Assembly: GCF_001864835.1 (NCBI RefSeq)
Contig: NZ_MJGI01000023.1
Coordinates: 122,416-186,415, forward strand
Direction of reading: 5' to 3'
DNA: 64,000 nt
From: Curtobacterium sp. MCBA15_001
Lineage (GTDB): Bacteria; Actinomycetota; Actinomycetes; Actinomycetales; Microbacteriaceae
The notes beneath the pieces were generated by a model. The model saw only the letters and a program-made list of their open reading frames with translations. It was not told the origin of the DNA and made no database searches. The translations under genes were made by a program, and so were the position numbers. This document shows, in pieces, positions 28,275-38,012 of the stretch (position 1 is its first letter; every line of letters starts with the position of its first letter).

Positions 28275-29276
28275 CTACGACCGCGGCGGCGCCGTCGTGC
28301 CCCGCACCACGAGCGTGGGTGACACCAGCGTGACGTCGGGCGCGGGCCGCTCGGTCGCGCCGATCAGGGACACGAGCCGGAGTGCGGCGAGCCGGCCGAC
28401 CTCGTCGTTGTGCGGGTCGATCGTCGTCAGGTCGACGAGCGGCGACCCGGCGAGCGGGGTCTCGTCGTGCCCGATCACCGACACGTCCTCCGGCACCCGC
28501 AGCCCCGACGCACGCACGGCCGCGATCGCGCCCATCGCCATCACGTCGTTCGCCGCGAACACGCCCGTCACGCCGGGCCGGTCCCGCAGCAGCGCCGTCG
28601 TGAGGGCGTACCCGGCCTGTTCGGACGTGTCGCCGGTGCCGACGACGACCGGGGCGATGCCGGCGGCGACCAGTGTCGACACGGTGGCGTCGCGCCGGGC
28701 AGCAGCGGAGCCTCCCGTCCCGCTGAGGTGGGCGACGGACCGGTGCCCCAGGGCGAGGAGGTGCTCCGTCGCTGCGCGGGCGCCGGCGGCCTCGTCCGAG
28801 GCGACGACGTCGACGCCGTGGGGAGCGAGTGCCCGGACGCCGGCGACGACCACGGGGATGTCAACGGGGACCTCGAGGTCGTCGGAGCTCTCGGCCGCCA
28901 GCACCACGCCGTCGACCCGGAGCGACACCAGGTCGTCGAACGGGGACGATGCCAGGTGGGCGTTCGCGGTGGTGTCGGCCAGCGTGAGTCGGAGGCCGTG
29001 CGGTTCGAGGGCACTGCGGATGCCGTCGAGCATCGGGACGTACCAGGGGTTCCGGAAGTCGTCGATCACGACCCCGATGGTGCGGGTCCGGGTGCCGGCG
29101 AGGATCGCGGCGGCACGGTTCGGCCGGTAGCCCAGGTCGGCCGCGGCGGCGAGGACGGCCGCACGACGGGGGCCGGACACCCCGGGGTCGTCGCGCATCA
29201 CCATCGACACGAGCGACTTCGACACCCCGGCGCGGGCGGCGACGTCGATGATCGTCGGCAGTCGTCGGTTCGTCAC
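28275..29276 (-). CDS. LacI-family transcriptional repressor
   Basis: A 333-residue regulator. The helix-turn-helix with hinge is at about 8-60 (IDVAARAGVSKSLVSMVM, then LGYRPNRAA), followed by a periplasmic-binding-like effector domain (IGVVIDDFRNPWYVPML, DVSVIGHDETPLAG). GTG start. It diverges from a dehydrogenase/isomerase operon, and a perfect 18-bp palindrome lies between them, so it very likely represses that operon until a sugar or sugar-derived inducer binds. Confidence 0.93.
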   Translation of the reverse strand: MTNRRLPTIIDVAARAGVSKSLVSMVMRDDPGVSGPRRAAVLAAAADLGYRPNRAAAILAGTRTRTIGVVIDDFRNPWYVPMLDGIRSALEPHGLRLTLADTTANAHLASSPFDDLVSLRVDGVVLAAESSDDLEVPVDIPVVVAGVRALAPHGVDVVASDEAAGARAATEHLLALGHRSVAHLSGTGGSAAARRDATVSTLVAAGIAPVVVGTGDTSEQAGYALTTALLRDRPGVTGVFAANDVMAMGAIAAVRASGLRVPEDVSVIGHDETPLAGSPLVDLTTIDPHNDEVGRLAALRLVSLIGATERPAPDVTLVSPTLVVRGTTAPPRS

Positions 29277-29284
29277 GGTGCTCC

Positions 29285-29315
29285 TTGACAGGACATGGGT
29301 TCGTCCGGCTACAGT
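29285..29315 (+). promoter_or_regulatory. Candidate promoter of the dehydrogenase/isomerase operon
   Basis: TTGACA (29285-29290) and TACAGT (29310-29315) are separated by 19 bp, slightly longer than ideal. The operator palindrome starts 11 bp downstream of the -10 and would cover the start of transcription. Confidence 0.5.
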
Positions 29316-29326
29316 ACAGCCGGGTG

Positions 29327-29344
29327 CTCTGGAACGTTCCAGAG
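29327..29344. promoter_or_regulatory. LacI-type operator
   Basis: CTCTGGAACGTTCCAGAG is a perfect 18-bp palindrome with a central CG, as in LacI/GalR operators. It is midway between the LacI gene and the operon it faces. Confidence 0.8.
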
Positions 29345-29419
29345 TGACGCGCCGAGACCGCTACAAAACGGCACGAGCACCAGCACCAGCACCACACAAC
29401 GACGTGGAGAGGATCACCC

Positions 29420-30661
29420 ATGCGCGACAGCATCGGCGTGGCCGTCATCGGCGCCGGCATGGCGGGCAAGGCCCACATGGCGGCATGGCGGAACGCCCCG
29501 TCCCTGTTCGGCTCGACCCTGCCGCCCGTCCGGCTGGTGTCGGTCGGCGACGTGTTCGAGCCGCTCGCTGCCGAGGCGGCCGCACGGTTCGGGTACGCCC
29601 GACACGACACCGACTGGCAGGCGATCGCGGCCGCGGACGACATCGACGTCGTGAGCGTCGTCGTGGCGAACCGCCTGCATCGCGAGATCGTCGAGGGGCT
29701 GCTGGCCGCGGGCAAGCACGTGCTCTGCGAGAAGCCGCTGGCCGACTCGCTGGACGACGCCCGCGCGATGGTCACCGCTGCCGAGGCCGCCGCCGCGCGC
29801 GGGCAGGTCGCGCGCGTCGGCTTCACGTACCGACGGGCGCCGGGGCTCGCCGCGATCGAGCAGCTCGTCGGCGACGGGACCCTCGACCGCGTGCTGCACG
29901 TCTCGGGTCGGTACTGGACGGACTACGGCGCGTCGCCGGACGTCCCGTTCTCGTGGCGCTTCGCCGGGGCACCCGGGACCGGTGCGTTGGCCGACGTCGG
30001 CTCGCACCTGACGTACGTCGCCGAGTTCCTGGCCGGGGACGTCACGAGCGTCACGGGCGGCACCTTCACGACGACGATCACCGAGCGGCCGGTCGCCGCC
30101 GGGCACGTCCTGCGCGGACAGCAGGCCGCGGTCACGGGGGAGACCGCGACGGTCGAGAACGACGACTACGCCACGTTCAGCGCGCGCTTCGGCGACGGTA
30201 CCGCGGTCGGCTCGCTCGAGGTCTCCCGCGTCGCCAGTGGGCACCCGAACGGCCTGGTGGTCGAGGTGTTCTGCGAGCGCGGCGCTGCCCGGTGGGACCA
30301 GGAGCGTCCCGCGGAGATCGGCCTCGCGCTGCAGTCCGACGGCTCCCGACTCGGTGGGTACCGGCAGGTCGTGCTCGGCCCCGACCACCCCTACGTGGCC
30401 GGCGGCATGGCGATGGACGCCCCGGGTGTCGGCTGGGGCCAGAACCAGATGTTCGAGTACCAGGCGCGCGCCTTCCTCGACGAGGTCGTCGGGAACACGG
30501 ACGACCCGCTGCCCGCCAACGCGACCTTCGCGGACGGGCTGCACAACATGAGGGTGCTCGACGCGGTGGCACGGTCCGCCGCGGGCGGCGGTACCGCCCA
30601 GACGATCCCCGCCAGGTCCACCACCGGCAGCGCCACCACGACGCAGGAGCAGCACGCATGA
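29420..30661 (+). CDS. Gfo/Idh/MocA-family oxidoreductase
   Basis: A 413-residue NAD(P)-dependent dehydrogenase of sugars or inositols. The Rossmann motif VIGAGMAGKAH is at 9-19 and the catalytic EKPL at 104-107. The C-terminal domain has SWRFAGAPGTGALADVGSH, with the usual Asp and His of the active site. GGAGAGG lies before the ATG. It overlaps the isomerase gene by 4 nt (ATGA). The LacI repressor and operator upstream imply induction by a carbohydrate. Confidence 0.92.
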   Translation: MRDSIGVAVIGAGMAGKAHMAAWRNAPSLFGSTLPPVRLVSVGDVFEPLAAEAAARFGYARHDTDWQAIAAADDIDVVSVVVANRLHREIVEGLLAAGKHVLCEKPLADSLDDARAMVTAAEAAAARGQVARVGFTYRRAPGLAAIEQLVGDGTLDRVLHVSGRYWTDYGASPDVPFSWRFAGAPGTGALADVGSHLTYVAEFLAGDVTSVTGGTFTTTITERPVAAGHVLRGQQAAVTGETATVENDDYATFSARFGDGTAVGSLEVSRVASGHPNGLVVEVFCERGAARWDQERPAEIGLALQSDGSRLGGYRQVVLGPDHPYVAGGMAMDAPGVGWGQNQMFEYQARAFLDEVVGNTDDPLPANATFADGLHNMRVLDAVARSAAGGGTAQTIPARSTTGSATTTQEQHA

Positions 30662-31659
30662 GACTCGGCCTCTACAACGCGATCTTCCACGACCGTCCGC
30701 TCGCCGACGCGCTGCGTGCCATCGCGGACAACGGGCTGACCGGCATCGAGCTGAACACCGGCGGGTTCCTGCCACCCGTGCACGTGCCGGACGTCGACGA
30801 GATCCTGACGTCCGACCAGGCGAGGGACGCCTTCCTCGCGCAGTTCGACGGCACCGGGGTGTCCATCGCGGGGCTCAACTGCAACGGCAACCCGTTGCAT
30901 CCCGACCCGGCGATCGGCCCGGCACACGCCGAGGACGTCCGGCGCAGCATCCTGGTCGCGGCACGCCTCGGCCAGGACCGCGTCGTCACGATGTCGGGGC
31001 TGCCGGCGGGGGAGCCGGGCGGCACGCGGCCGAACTGGATCGTCAACGCGTGGAACTCCGCCGCGCTCGACGTCATCGAGTACCAGTGGAGCGTCGCCGT
31101 GCCCTTCTGGCAGGAGATCGACGCCCTCGCCCGGGAGCACGGCGTCAAGGTCGCCCTCGAGCTGCACCCGCAGAACGTCGTCTTCAACCCGGCGACGATC
31201 CGCGAGCTGGTGTCCCGCGGTGGCCTGACCAACGTCGGGGTGGAGCTCGACGCATCGCACCTGTTCTGGCAGCAGATGGACCCGGTCGCCGTCGTGCGCG
31301 ACCTCGGTCCGCTCGTGGTCCACGCCGCCGCGAAGGACGTCCGCATCAACCCGCACGCGGCGATCAACGGCGTGCTCGACAACTCCTTCCGCCGGCTGGC
31401 ACCCGACGAGCCCCGGACGAACCTCGGCGGCGACGAGTGGGCGAACGAGTGGCCGAAGCCGTCGGCGTGGGACTTCGTCGCGCTCGGGAAGGGGCACGAC
31501 CAGGCGTACTGGACGGAGTTCCTCCGGGCGCTGCACGAGGTCGACCCCGACATGTGGGTGAACATCGAGCACGAGGACACCGAGCTCGGCCGCGAGGAGG
31601 GTGTCGCCGCAGCGGCGCGCGTCCTGACGGCCGCGGACGCGGCGCTCGCCACGTCGTGA
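30658..31659 (+). CDS. Sugar phosphate isomerase/epimerase (TIM barrel, AP endonuclease 2 fold)
   Basis: A 333-residue protein. Metal-binding positions typical of the fold are visible in VALELHPQN, GVELDASHLFWQ, VHAAAKDVR and WVNIEHED. It probably isomerises or epimerises the product of the dehydrogenase in front of it, as in inositol or keto-sugar catabolism. Translation is coupled to the dehydrogenase by the ATGA overlap. The exact substrate cannot be told. Confidence 0.9.
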   Translation: MRLGLYNAIFHDRPLADALRAIADNGLTGIELNTGGFLPPVHVPDVDEILTSDQARDAFLAQFDGTGVSIAGLNCNGNPLHPDPAIGPAHAEDVRRSILVAARLGQDRVVTMSGLPAGEPGGTRPNWIVNAWNSAALDVIEYQWSVAVPFWQEIDALAREHGVKVALELHPQNVVFNPATIRELVSRGGLTNVGVELDASHLFWQQMDPVAVVRDLGPLVVHAAAKDVRINPHAAINGVLDNSFRRLAPDEPRTNLGGDEWANEWPKPSAWDFVALGKGHDQAYWTEFLRALHEVDPDMWVNIEHEDTELGREEGVAAAARVLTAADAALATS

Positions 31660-31693
31660 ACCGGCGGACCCGCGCGTCACGAGACGCGTGATC

Positions 31694-31753
31694 CGGACGG
31701 GAGGCCCGGTGCCGGTGCGCCGATCTGCGCACCTGCATCGGGCCTCCCGTCCG
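31694..31753. terminator. Family A palindrome after the isomerase gene
   Basis: Perfect 15-bp arms CGGACGGGAGGCCCG (31694-31708) and complement (31739-31753) with a 30-nt loop that has further weak pairing. It separates this operon from the moxR operon. Confidence 0.75.
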
Positions 31754-31850
31754 ACCCTCATGGCACCGCAGGCACATCGGTGACACATCCTCCGGCTGCT
31801 GTCACCGGCCCGATGTAGCATGCGCGGACATCGAAACCGAGGAGACCTGC

Positions 31851-32843
31851 GTGCCGGATTCCCCCGACCTCGCCTTCCCCGTCGACCAGGTGCGTGACGC
31901 CGGTGCGGCCATCATGTCCGCAGTCGCGACGGTCGTCGACGGCAAGACCGACGCCATCCGCACGGCGCTGACGGTGATGCTCGCCGAAGGACACCTGCTG
32001 GTCGAGGACGTGCCCGGCGTCGGCAAGACCGTGCTGGCGAAGGCCCTCGGCGCCTCGGTCGGCGGATCGGTGAACCGCATCCAGTTCACGTCGGACATGC
32101 TGCCGTCGGACGTCACCGGGGTGAACATCTTCGACCAGTCCTCCGGGACCTTCCGGTTCTCGCCCGGTCCGGTGTTCGCGAACGTCGTGATCGGCGACGA
32201 GATCAACCGCACGAGCCCGAAGACCCAGTCGGCCCTGCTCGAGGCGATGGCCGAGTCGCAGGTGACCGTCGACGGCGTGACGCGTGCACTCGACTCGCCG
32301 TTCATGATCGTCGCCACCCAGAACCCGGTCGACATGGAGGGCACCTACCCGCTGCCCGAGGCGCAGCGCGACCGCTTCATGGCGCGCATCGCGATGGGGT
32401 ACCCGAGCGTCGAGGCCGAACGCCGCATGCTCACCGCTCGTGGTGGTCGGGACCCGCTGGAGTCGGTGCGGCCCGTCGTCGACGTGGCGACCCTGCGGAG
32501 CATGGTGCGGGCCGTCCGTCAGGTGCACATCGCTCCCGACGTCGAGGCCTACGTCATCGCGATCGTCCGGGCCACCCGGACCCATCCCGACCTGGTGCTC
32601 GGTGCCAGCCCGCGTGCGACGTTGCACCTGGCCCAGGCGACCCGCGCACACGCCGCGCTGCTCGGCCGACCGTTCGTGACCCCGGACGACGTCGCCGAGC
32701 TCGCGCCGATCGTGCTGGCACACCGCCTGGTCCCGGTCGCTCGTGGACTCGGGGGTTCCGCCGAGGACACCGCGCGGGAGATCGTCGTCCGCGTCGTCGC
32801 CGAGACCGCCGTGCCCTTCACCGCCGCACCCGTCCGCTCCTGA
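31851..32843 (+). CDS. MoxR-family AAA ATPase
   Basis: A 330-residue ATPase. Walker A is EDVPGVGKT (52-60), Walker B VVIGDEINR, sensor 1 VATQNPVDMEGTYPLPE, and the lid contains LVLGASPRATLHL. GTG start after GAGGAGA. MoxR ATPases are thought to act as chaperones with partner proteins bearing VWA or DUF58 domains. It leads the operon moxR-DUF58-transglutaminase, with a 1-nt overlap to the next gene. Confidence 0.93.
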   Translation: MPDSPDLAFPVDQVRDAGAAIMSAVATVVDGKTDAIRTALTVMLAEGHLLVEDVPGVGKTVLAKALGASVGGSVNRIQFTSDMLPSDVTGVNIFDQSSGTFRFSPGPVFANVVIGDEINRTSPKTQSALLEAMAESQVTVDGVTRALDSPFMIVATQNPVDMEGTYPLPEAQRDRFMARIAMGYPSVEAERRMLTARGGRDPLESVRPVVDVATLRSMVRAVRQVHIAPDVEAYVIAIVRATRTHPDLVLGASPRATLHLAQATRAHAALLGRPFVTPDDVAELAPIVLAHRLVPVARGLGGSAEDTAREIVVRVVAETAVPFTAAPVRS

Positions 32844-34165
32844 TGTCCCGCACGCCGGTGGGCTCGCCGATGCTCCGACGCGCGGGAGCCGCGCATTCGG
32901 TGCTGTCGCGGTGGGCACGCCGGGCGAGCTCCATGCTGCGGCGGACGCCCTTTCCGCGACCCACCGCGCGCGGCTGGACCGTCGTGGCGGTCGGCATCGG
33001 CCTGGTCGGGGGCGGGCTCGTCGCCACCACGAGCGTCGCCGTCTCGGCGGGGCTCCTGCTGCTGGTCCTGGTCGTGCTGGGCTTCGCCATGGCGTACCTG
33101 GTGGCGGCGCCGCTCCGTGGGAACCGGACGGCACCGCGGGCGATGGTGCAGGTCGGCGAGGTGTACCGGGAGCGGATCACCCTGCGCGGCTCCACGGTGA
33201 CCTTCGCACCGCGCTCGACGCTGCTCGTCCGCGAACAGCTCGACGACGCCTTCGCCAGCGTGTCCGAAGCCGAGGCGTACGTGGAGGTCGGACCCGCCGT
33301 GCCGCCCGCCGTGTTCGAGGTCGAGGCCCTCGCGATGCACCGCGGTCGCACTGCCGTCGGCCCGGTGACCATCCGCGTCGAGGACCCGTTCGGGCTGCTC
33401 CGCATCGACCGCCCCGTCGTCGCCGCCGAAGAGGTCGTCGTGGTCCCCGCGTCCACCCCGCTGTCCGCGATGGACACCGGTGCGCTCGCCGGGGCCGTCT
33501 CCGCCGACGAGGGCCGTGTCGGTCAGGGCGGATCGGCCGACGACAGTGAACTGCGGCCGTACCGACCGGGCGACCCGATCCGCCGCGTGCACTGGGGCCA
33601 GAGTGCCCGGCGCGGTGAGCTCCACGTCCGACAGACCACCCAGGCCCAGCCGCCCGAGGCCGTGATCGCACTCGACCTCCGCCGCGAGTCGTACCAGCGG
33701 CTCGGGCGCGACGACCTCGCCGAGCTCTCCGACCTGGGCGGCGACCAGGCGTTCGAGCACGCGGTCGTCGTCGCGGCCAGCGTCGCCCGGGCGCTGGCGG
33801 CGCGGACCTCGCGCGTGGTCCTCGTGACCGACGACCTCGGCGGGGCCACTCGACACACCGGGGACGCCGGCGGACTGACCGACGTGCTGGTCGGCCTGGC
33901 GGACGTGCAGGTCCGGAGCGACGCCCGCGCGGTCACCGACGTCCTGCCCGAGGTGCGTGGGCGTGACGTCCACGGCATGACGGCGGTCGTGACCGGCCAC
34001 TGCACCGCCGAGCAGGCCGCGGAACTCGTGTCCTCGACGAGCGGGTCCAGCCGCGGGATCCTCGCGACGATCGTGCCGCCGGAGCCCGTCGTCCGGGGCA
34101 TCCTCGACCGCGGGGGGTGGCGGACGCTCGTCGTGTCCGTCCCCGGGACCGGAGTGACACGATGA
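32843..34165 (+). CDS. DUF58 domain membrane protein
   Basis: A 440-residue protein. Two membrane helices lie near 47-87 (WTVVAVGIGLVGGGLV, LLLLVLVVLGFAMAY). The DUF58 signature is ELRPYRPGDPIRRVHWGQSA. The C-terminal part is a VWA-like domain. It is the usual partner of MoxR and of the transglutaminase encoded next; overlaps are 1 nt upstream and 4 nt downstream. Confidence 0.92.
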   Translation: MSRTPVGSPMLRRAGAAHSVLSRWARRASSMLRRTPFPRPTARGWTVVAVGIGLVGGGLVATTSVAVSAGLLLLVLVVLGFAMAYLVAAPLRGNRTAPRAMVQVGEVYRERITLRGSTVTFAPRSTLLVREQLDDAFASVSEAEAYVEVGPAVPPAVFEVEALAMHRGRTAVGPVTIRVEDPFGLLRIDRPVVAAEEVVVVPASTPLSAMDTGALAGAVSADEGRVGQGGSADDSELRPYRPGDPIRRVHWGQSARRGELHVRQTTQAQPPEAVIALDLRRESYQRLGRDDLAELSDLGGDQAFEHAVVVAASVARALAARTSRVVLVTDDLGGATRHTGDAGGLTDVLVGLADVQVRSDARAVTDVLPEVRGRDVHGMTAVVTGHCTAEQAAELVSSTSGSSRGILATIVPPEPVVRGILDRGGWRTLVVSVPGTGVTR

Positions 34166-36618
34166 CCGCGCACGACACGGGTGCCCGGCCGGGCGGCCCC
34201 GGCCGCCGTGGCTCCGGCTCTGACCGTCAGGGCCCCGGCCCCGGCCCCGGCTCCGGTGGCGCCGGTGCCGGCGACCGCCGCCGTGCTGACGTCCGCGAGA
34301 TCCTCGAGCGGGAGGACCCGGCGCGCGGCCCCTCCACCTGGGTCGTCGCCCTCGCCCCGGCCCCCGTGCTCATCGCCGCGTTGGCGTTCCGCCCGCTCGT
34401 GCAGGGCATCGCCTGGTGGACCTCCGCGGTCCTGATCGTCGTGGTGCTCGTCGGGGTGGTGCTGGCCGTCCGACGTCGGCCCGCCGGTGTGCGCTTCGTC
34501 GCCCTCGTCGCGACCCTGATCGCGAGCTCCTGCGCCGCGGCCCTGGTCAACGACATCCAGCCACTCGGGTGGATCGACGGGGACGGTGCCCTCGGGCAGA
34601 CGATCGCTGCCATCCGGCTGAACCCCGCGCCGTTGCCCCAGACCGACGCCATCCGCCTGGTGGTCACCGTCGCCATCGCCTGGGTCGCGGCCACCTCGAT
34701 CTTCCTGGCGACCGTCGCCCCCGCTGCAGCGCTGGCGGCCGCCCCCGCCCTCGTGATCCTGATCGTGCCCGGCGTCGTGACGGGCACCCCGGCGAGCACC
34801 GGCCTGGTCGTCGTCACCGGGCTGGCGTTCCTGGCGCTCCTCTGGCTGTCGGTCCGGCCGGTGCAACGCGCGCTGCCGGCCACCGTGGTCGGCGCGATCG
34901 CCCTCGTCGTGGCGGTCGGCCTGCCCTCGATCGTGCCGCTGAACGCCAGCTGGCTGTCCGGCGTCACGGGGGCGATCCAGTCGCCCATCCAGCCCGGGCG
35001 TCCCGGCACGCTGCTGAACCTCGGCCAGGACCTGCGGCGACCGAACGAGCTCGAGGTCTTCCGCTACCGCACCTCGGACGGGCAGCCCGAGTACCTCAAG
35101 CTCGCCGACCTCGACGACTTCGGCTCGGGTGACTGGGTACCGACGGTCACGGACGCCAGCAACGCCCCGACGGCCGACCAGCAGCAGTGGGCGGTCGGCA
35201 TCAACCCGCGCCTGGCCAGCCGCGGCGACGTCACCGTGCGGATCACCGGCCTGTCGAGCAACTACCTGCCGGTGCCCGCGGGTGCGGTGTCGATCGAGTC
35301 GCAGTCGACGAACCTCGAGCTGAACCAGTGGCGCTGGATGGGCAGCTCGAACACCGTGCGGTCGACCGGGCCCGCCACCCGCCGCGGCGCCACCTACGAG
35401 GTCTACGGCGCGTCGACCTTCGCCAACGCCTACCTCGACGCCGTCGACGCCTCCGGCCGCCTGGCGCGCTTCGACGGGCAGGGCTGGCCCACCCCGACCG
35501 CCGCCGAACTCCGCACGGACCGGGTGCTGCCGAAGGACCTGCCGAAGAGCATCGCGGCGACGGCCGAGCGGGTCGCGGGCGGGGCGTCCACCCAGTACGA
35601 GCAGGCCCGCGCGCTCGAGCAGTGGTTCCGCAGCGACCTGTTCACGTACTCGGAGACCGCCCCGGTCCAGCAGGGCTACGACGGCGACAGCATGGACGTC
35701 GTCGCGAAGTTCCTGCAGGTCCGCGAGGGCTACTGCGTGCACTTCTCGTCCGCCATGGCCGTGATGGCCCGCACGCTCGGGATCCCGTCGCGCATCGCGG
35801 TCGGGTACCGGGCCGGCGGCACGGCGGAGGACGGCGAGTACACCGTCTCGAACCGGCAGCTCCACTCGTGGCCGGAGCTCTACATCAAGGGCGCCGGGTG
35901 GGTGGCCTTCGAGCCGACCCCGGACTCCGACGCGGCCGCCACGACGGACCCGCAGCCCTCGACGACGCCGACTGCCGCCACCCCCGAGACACCGCTGCCG
36001 GCACCCGACCAGGCCGCGCCGTCGACCGCGGCCACGCCGACCCCCACCGCGTCCGCCGAAGCCGGTGCCGCAGCCGCACGCGGTGACGGCGGCTCGGGTC
36101 CGTGGGGGCTGTTGGTCGGGATCCTGGTCGCGCTGGCGGTGCTCGTCGCCCCGGCCGCCGTGCGCGGGGTACGTCGTCGAGCGCGCCTGACCGCGATCGC
36201 CGCCGGCAGGTCCCCGGCTGCCACCGCGTGGCGCGAGCTGCTGGACGACGTGGCCGACCACGGCTACGCGCCGGGGCTCGCACCGCCGGGGGACGCCGCC
36301 GCGGCAGCCCGCACCGCGCGTGCGGTGCTGGGACGGCTGCGTGCCTCCGTGCCGCCGACGGTGGTCGCGCACCTGGAGACCGTCGTCGACGCCATCGACC
36401 TGGAGCGCTACGCCGCTCCGGGCGCGGGCGGTGCGGGTGGTGGCGCTGCGGGTGGTGGCGCTGACGGTGCACGGCTGGTCGCCGTCGTCCGGGAGGCCCG
36501 GGTCGCCCTCGACGCGTCCGTCGCCCTGCCGACGCGGTTGCGCTCCCGCCTGCTCCCGCCGAGCCTGACGCCGTCGTCCGCCTGGTCCCCCGAGGGCCGG
36601 CGCCGCCGGCCCGCGTAG
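34162..36618 (+). CDS. TgpA-like transglutaminase-core membrane protein
   Basis: An 818-residue protein. After a Gly/Pro-rich cytoplasmic head come several membrane helices (about 70-270). An outer transglutaminase domain carries the catalytic Cys in REGYCVHFSSAMAVMAR, the His in QLHSWPELYI and the acidic position in WVAFEPTPDS. A further helix lies near 650-675, then a Gly/Ala-rich cytoplasmic tail. The start at 34162 overlaps the DUF58 stop by 4 nt. The system is conserved in actinobacteria; its envelope substrate is not known. Confidence 0.92.
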   Translation: MTAHDTGARPGGPGRRGSGSDRQGPGPGPGSGGAGAGDRRRADVREILEREDPARGPSTWVVALAPAPVLIAALAFRPLVQGIAWWTSAVLIVVVLVGVVLAVRRRPAGVRFVALVATLIASSCAAALVNDIQPLGWIDGDGALGQTIAAIRLNPAPLPQTDAIRLVVTVAIAWVAATSIFLATVAPAAALAAAPALVILIVPGVVTGTPASTGLVVVTGLAFLALLWLSVRPVQRALPATVVGAIALVVAVGLPSIVPLNASWLSGVTGAIQSPIQPGRPGTLLNLGQDLRRPNELEVFRYRTSDGQPEYLKLADLDDFGSGDWVPTVTDASNAPTADQQQWAVGINPRLASRGDVTVRITGLSSNYLPVPAGAVSIESQSTNLELNQWRWMGSSNTVRSTGPATRRGATYEVYGASTFANAYLDAVDASGRLARFDGQGWPTPTAAELRTDRVLPKDLPKSIAATAERVAGGASTQYEQARALEQWFRSDLFTYSETAPVQQGYDGDSMDVVAKFLQVREGYCVHFSSAMAVMARTLGIPSRIAVGYRAGGTAEDGEYTVSNRQLHSWPELYIKGAGWVAFEPTPDSDAAATTDPQPSTTPTAATPETPLPAPDQAAPSTAATPTPTASAEAGAAAARGDGGSGPWGLLVGILVALAVLVAPAAVRGVRRRARLTAIAAGRSPAATAWRELLDDVADHGYAPGLAPPGDAAAAARTARAVLGRLRASVPPTVVAHLETVVDAIDLERYAAPGAGGAGGGAAGGGADGARLVAVVREARVALDASVALPTRLRSRLLPPSLTPSSAWSPEGRRRRPA

Positions 36619-36946
36619 CGCGCGGCCGCGGCCGCGCGGCCGCGCTGCGCGCCCCGCCGCGCACCGCCGCCCTGCCGCGCCCCGCCGCGCCCCGCGCCCC
36701 GTGCGGGTTCGTCCGAGTGGTACGACGTTGGTGCCCCGCACGGGGCCGTCACGGCTGCACGGGATTGCTCGGCAGCTGACGCGCGTCGCACCGTGCGCCA
36801 GCGGCGGCGTGGTGCGGGTCTGTTCGGTGGTGCCGCGAGAGTCGGGTGGTGCGGTGTCGTTGCGGGGCACGGAGCCGATGAACTCGCACGGTGCGGCGCG
36901 CGGCGGCGGTGCGGCGCCCCGGGCCGGCGCGGCGGCGCGGCCGCGC
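36619..36946. other. Near-pure G+C tract followed by a long imperfect inverted repeat
   Basis: The first 85 bases after the transglutaminase stop have only a few A or T. Then CCGTGCGGGTTCGTC near 36701 and GTGCCCCGCA near 36731 mirror, imperfectly, TGCGGGGCAC near 36855 and GAACTCGCACGG near 36881. No gene seen. Confidence 0.5.
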
Positions 36947-37600
36947 TCAGCGGCGGCGGATGACGGCCTCGACGAGGGCGGCCACGACCTCGCCGGGCTC
37001 GGTGTCCGGCAGCGCGGGGGAGTCGAACACCAGGCCGACGTTCGTCGCGATGAGCGCCTGGGACAGGACGCCGAGGGGCATCCCCGGGTCGACCTCCGGA
37101 TGCGCCTCGAACCACAGCCGCACGAGCCGCTCGACGCCCTCCTGAAGCACCCGCCGTGCCCGGACGAACTCGGGCATGAACTCCGGGTGCCGGATCGCGT
37201 ACCCACGGAACTCCGACAGCAGCGCGAACTGGGCGCTCTGGTCGTGCCGCCCGAACGCCGTCCGGACCACGTCGCCGATGTCGGTCGTGGCGATGTCGGC
37301 GTGCACCAGGTCGTCGAGCGCACCGAGCACCAGGTTCGTCGCGCGCTGCATGACCTGGGCGACCAGGTCCTCCTTCGACGAGAAGTTCGAGTAGACGGCG
37401 CCCTTGCTGAACCCGGCGCGGGCAGCGACGTCGTCGAGCCGTGCCTCGTGGACGCCCTGCTCGGCGAAGGCGTCGGCGCCCGCGGTGAGCAGGCGCTCCC
37501 GGACCTCGGCGCGGGGCATCCGGGTCGGGCCCGTCGTCGTGGGCCCGGTCACGGTCGTCCCGGTCGGCGGGCGGTCGTCGGGAGAGGCGTCGTCGCTCAT
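36947..37600 (-). CDS. TetR-family regulator
   Basis: A 217-residue repressor. After a Thr/Pro/Gly-rich head (about 1-28), the DNA-binding part reads LDDVAARAGFSKGAVYSNF and SSKEDLVAQVM. The ligand domain has no recognised relatives. The ATG at 37600 (MSDDASPDDRPP) follows AGCAGGACC. No adjacent target gene is obvious, since it is followed by the transglutaminase end and preceded by about 400 bp without a gene. Confidence 0.88.
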   Translation of the reverse strand: MSDDASPDDRPPTGTTVTGPTTTGPTRMPRAEVRERLLTAGADAFAEQGVHEARLDDVAARAGFSKGAVYSNFSSKEDLVAQVMQRATNLVLGALDDLVHADIATTDIGDVVRTAFGRHDQSAQFALLSEFRGYAIRHPEFMPEFVRARRVLQEGVERLVRLWFEAHPEVDPGMPLGVLSQALIATNVGLVFDSPALPDTEPGEVVAALVEAVIRRR

Positions 37601-38012
37601 CTGGTCCTGCTTCAGACGGTGCCCCTGACCGCAGGGAACGGGCAGTGGCGGGCGTGGGCGGACGTGGTGGTCGATCGGTACGTCCGCGTCGGTGCGGCGC
37701 GGCCCCGGGAACCTCCCGCGCCGCGCGTCTGACCACGCGCGGTGCGGTGGAGCCCCCAGTGGCTGCACACCCCGTGTCGTTCCGACCGGTACCGCCGCGT
37801 TCGGGTCGCGTCGGTGTCGCACCGGGTCCTGCGTGCATGCAGGACGACGCCGGGATGAGGTACGCCGAGCATTCGATACCCGGCGGTTTCGATGGTAGAC
37901 CGCGAGGCCCGCTCACGGAAGGGTGGCGACGTGATCGGGACAACGGCCGGGCGTGCCGGTCACCGCGTCCGGCGTGGGGGCAGGGTGACCGCCGACCGAG
38001 GAGGCCCGACCG
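37601..38012. other. Gene-free interval
   Basis: No supported gene. One small hairpin, GTCCTGC (37826-37832) with GCAGGAC (37839-37845), was noted. The interval precedes a TetR gene and follows the end of the TRIC gene. Confidence 0.5.
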
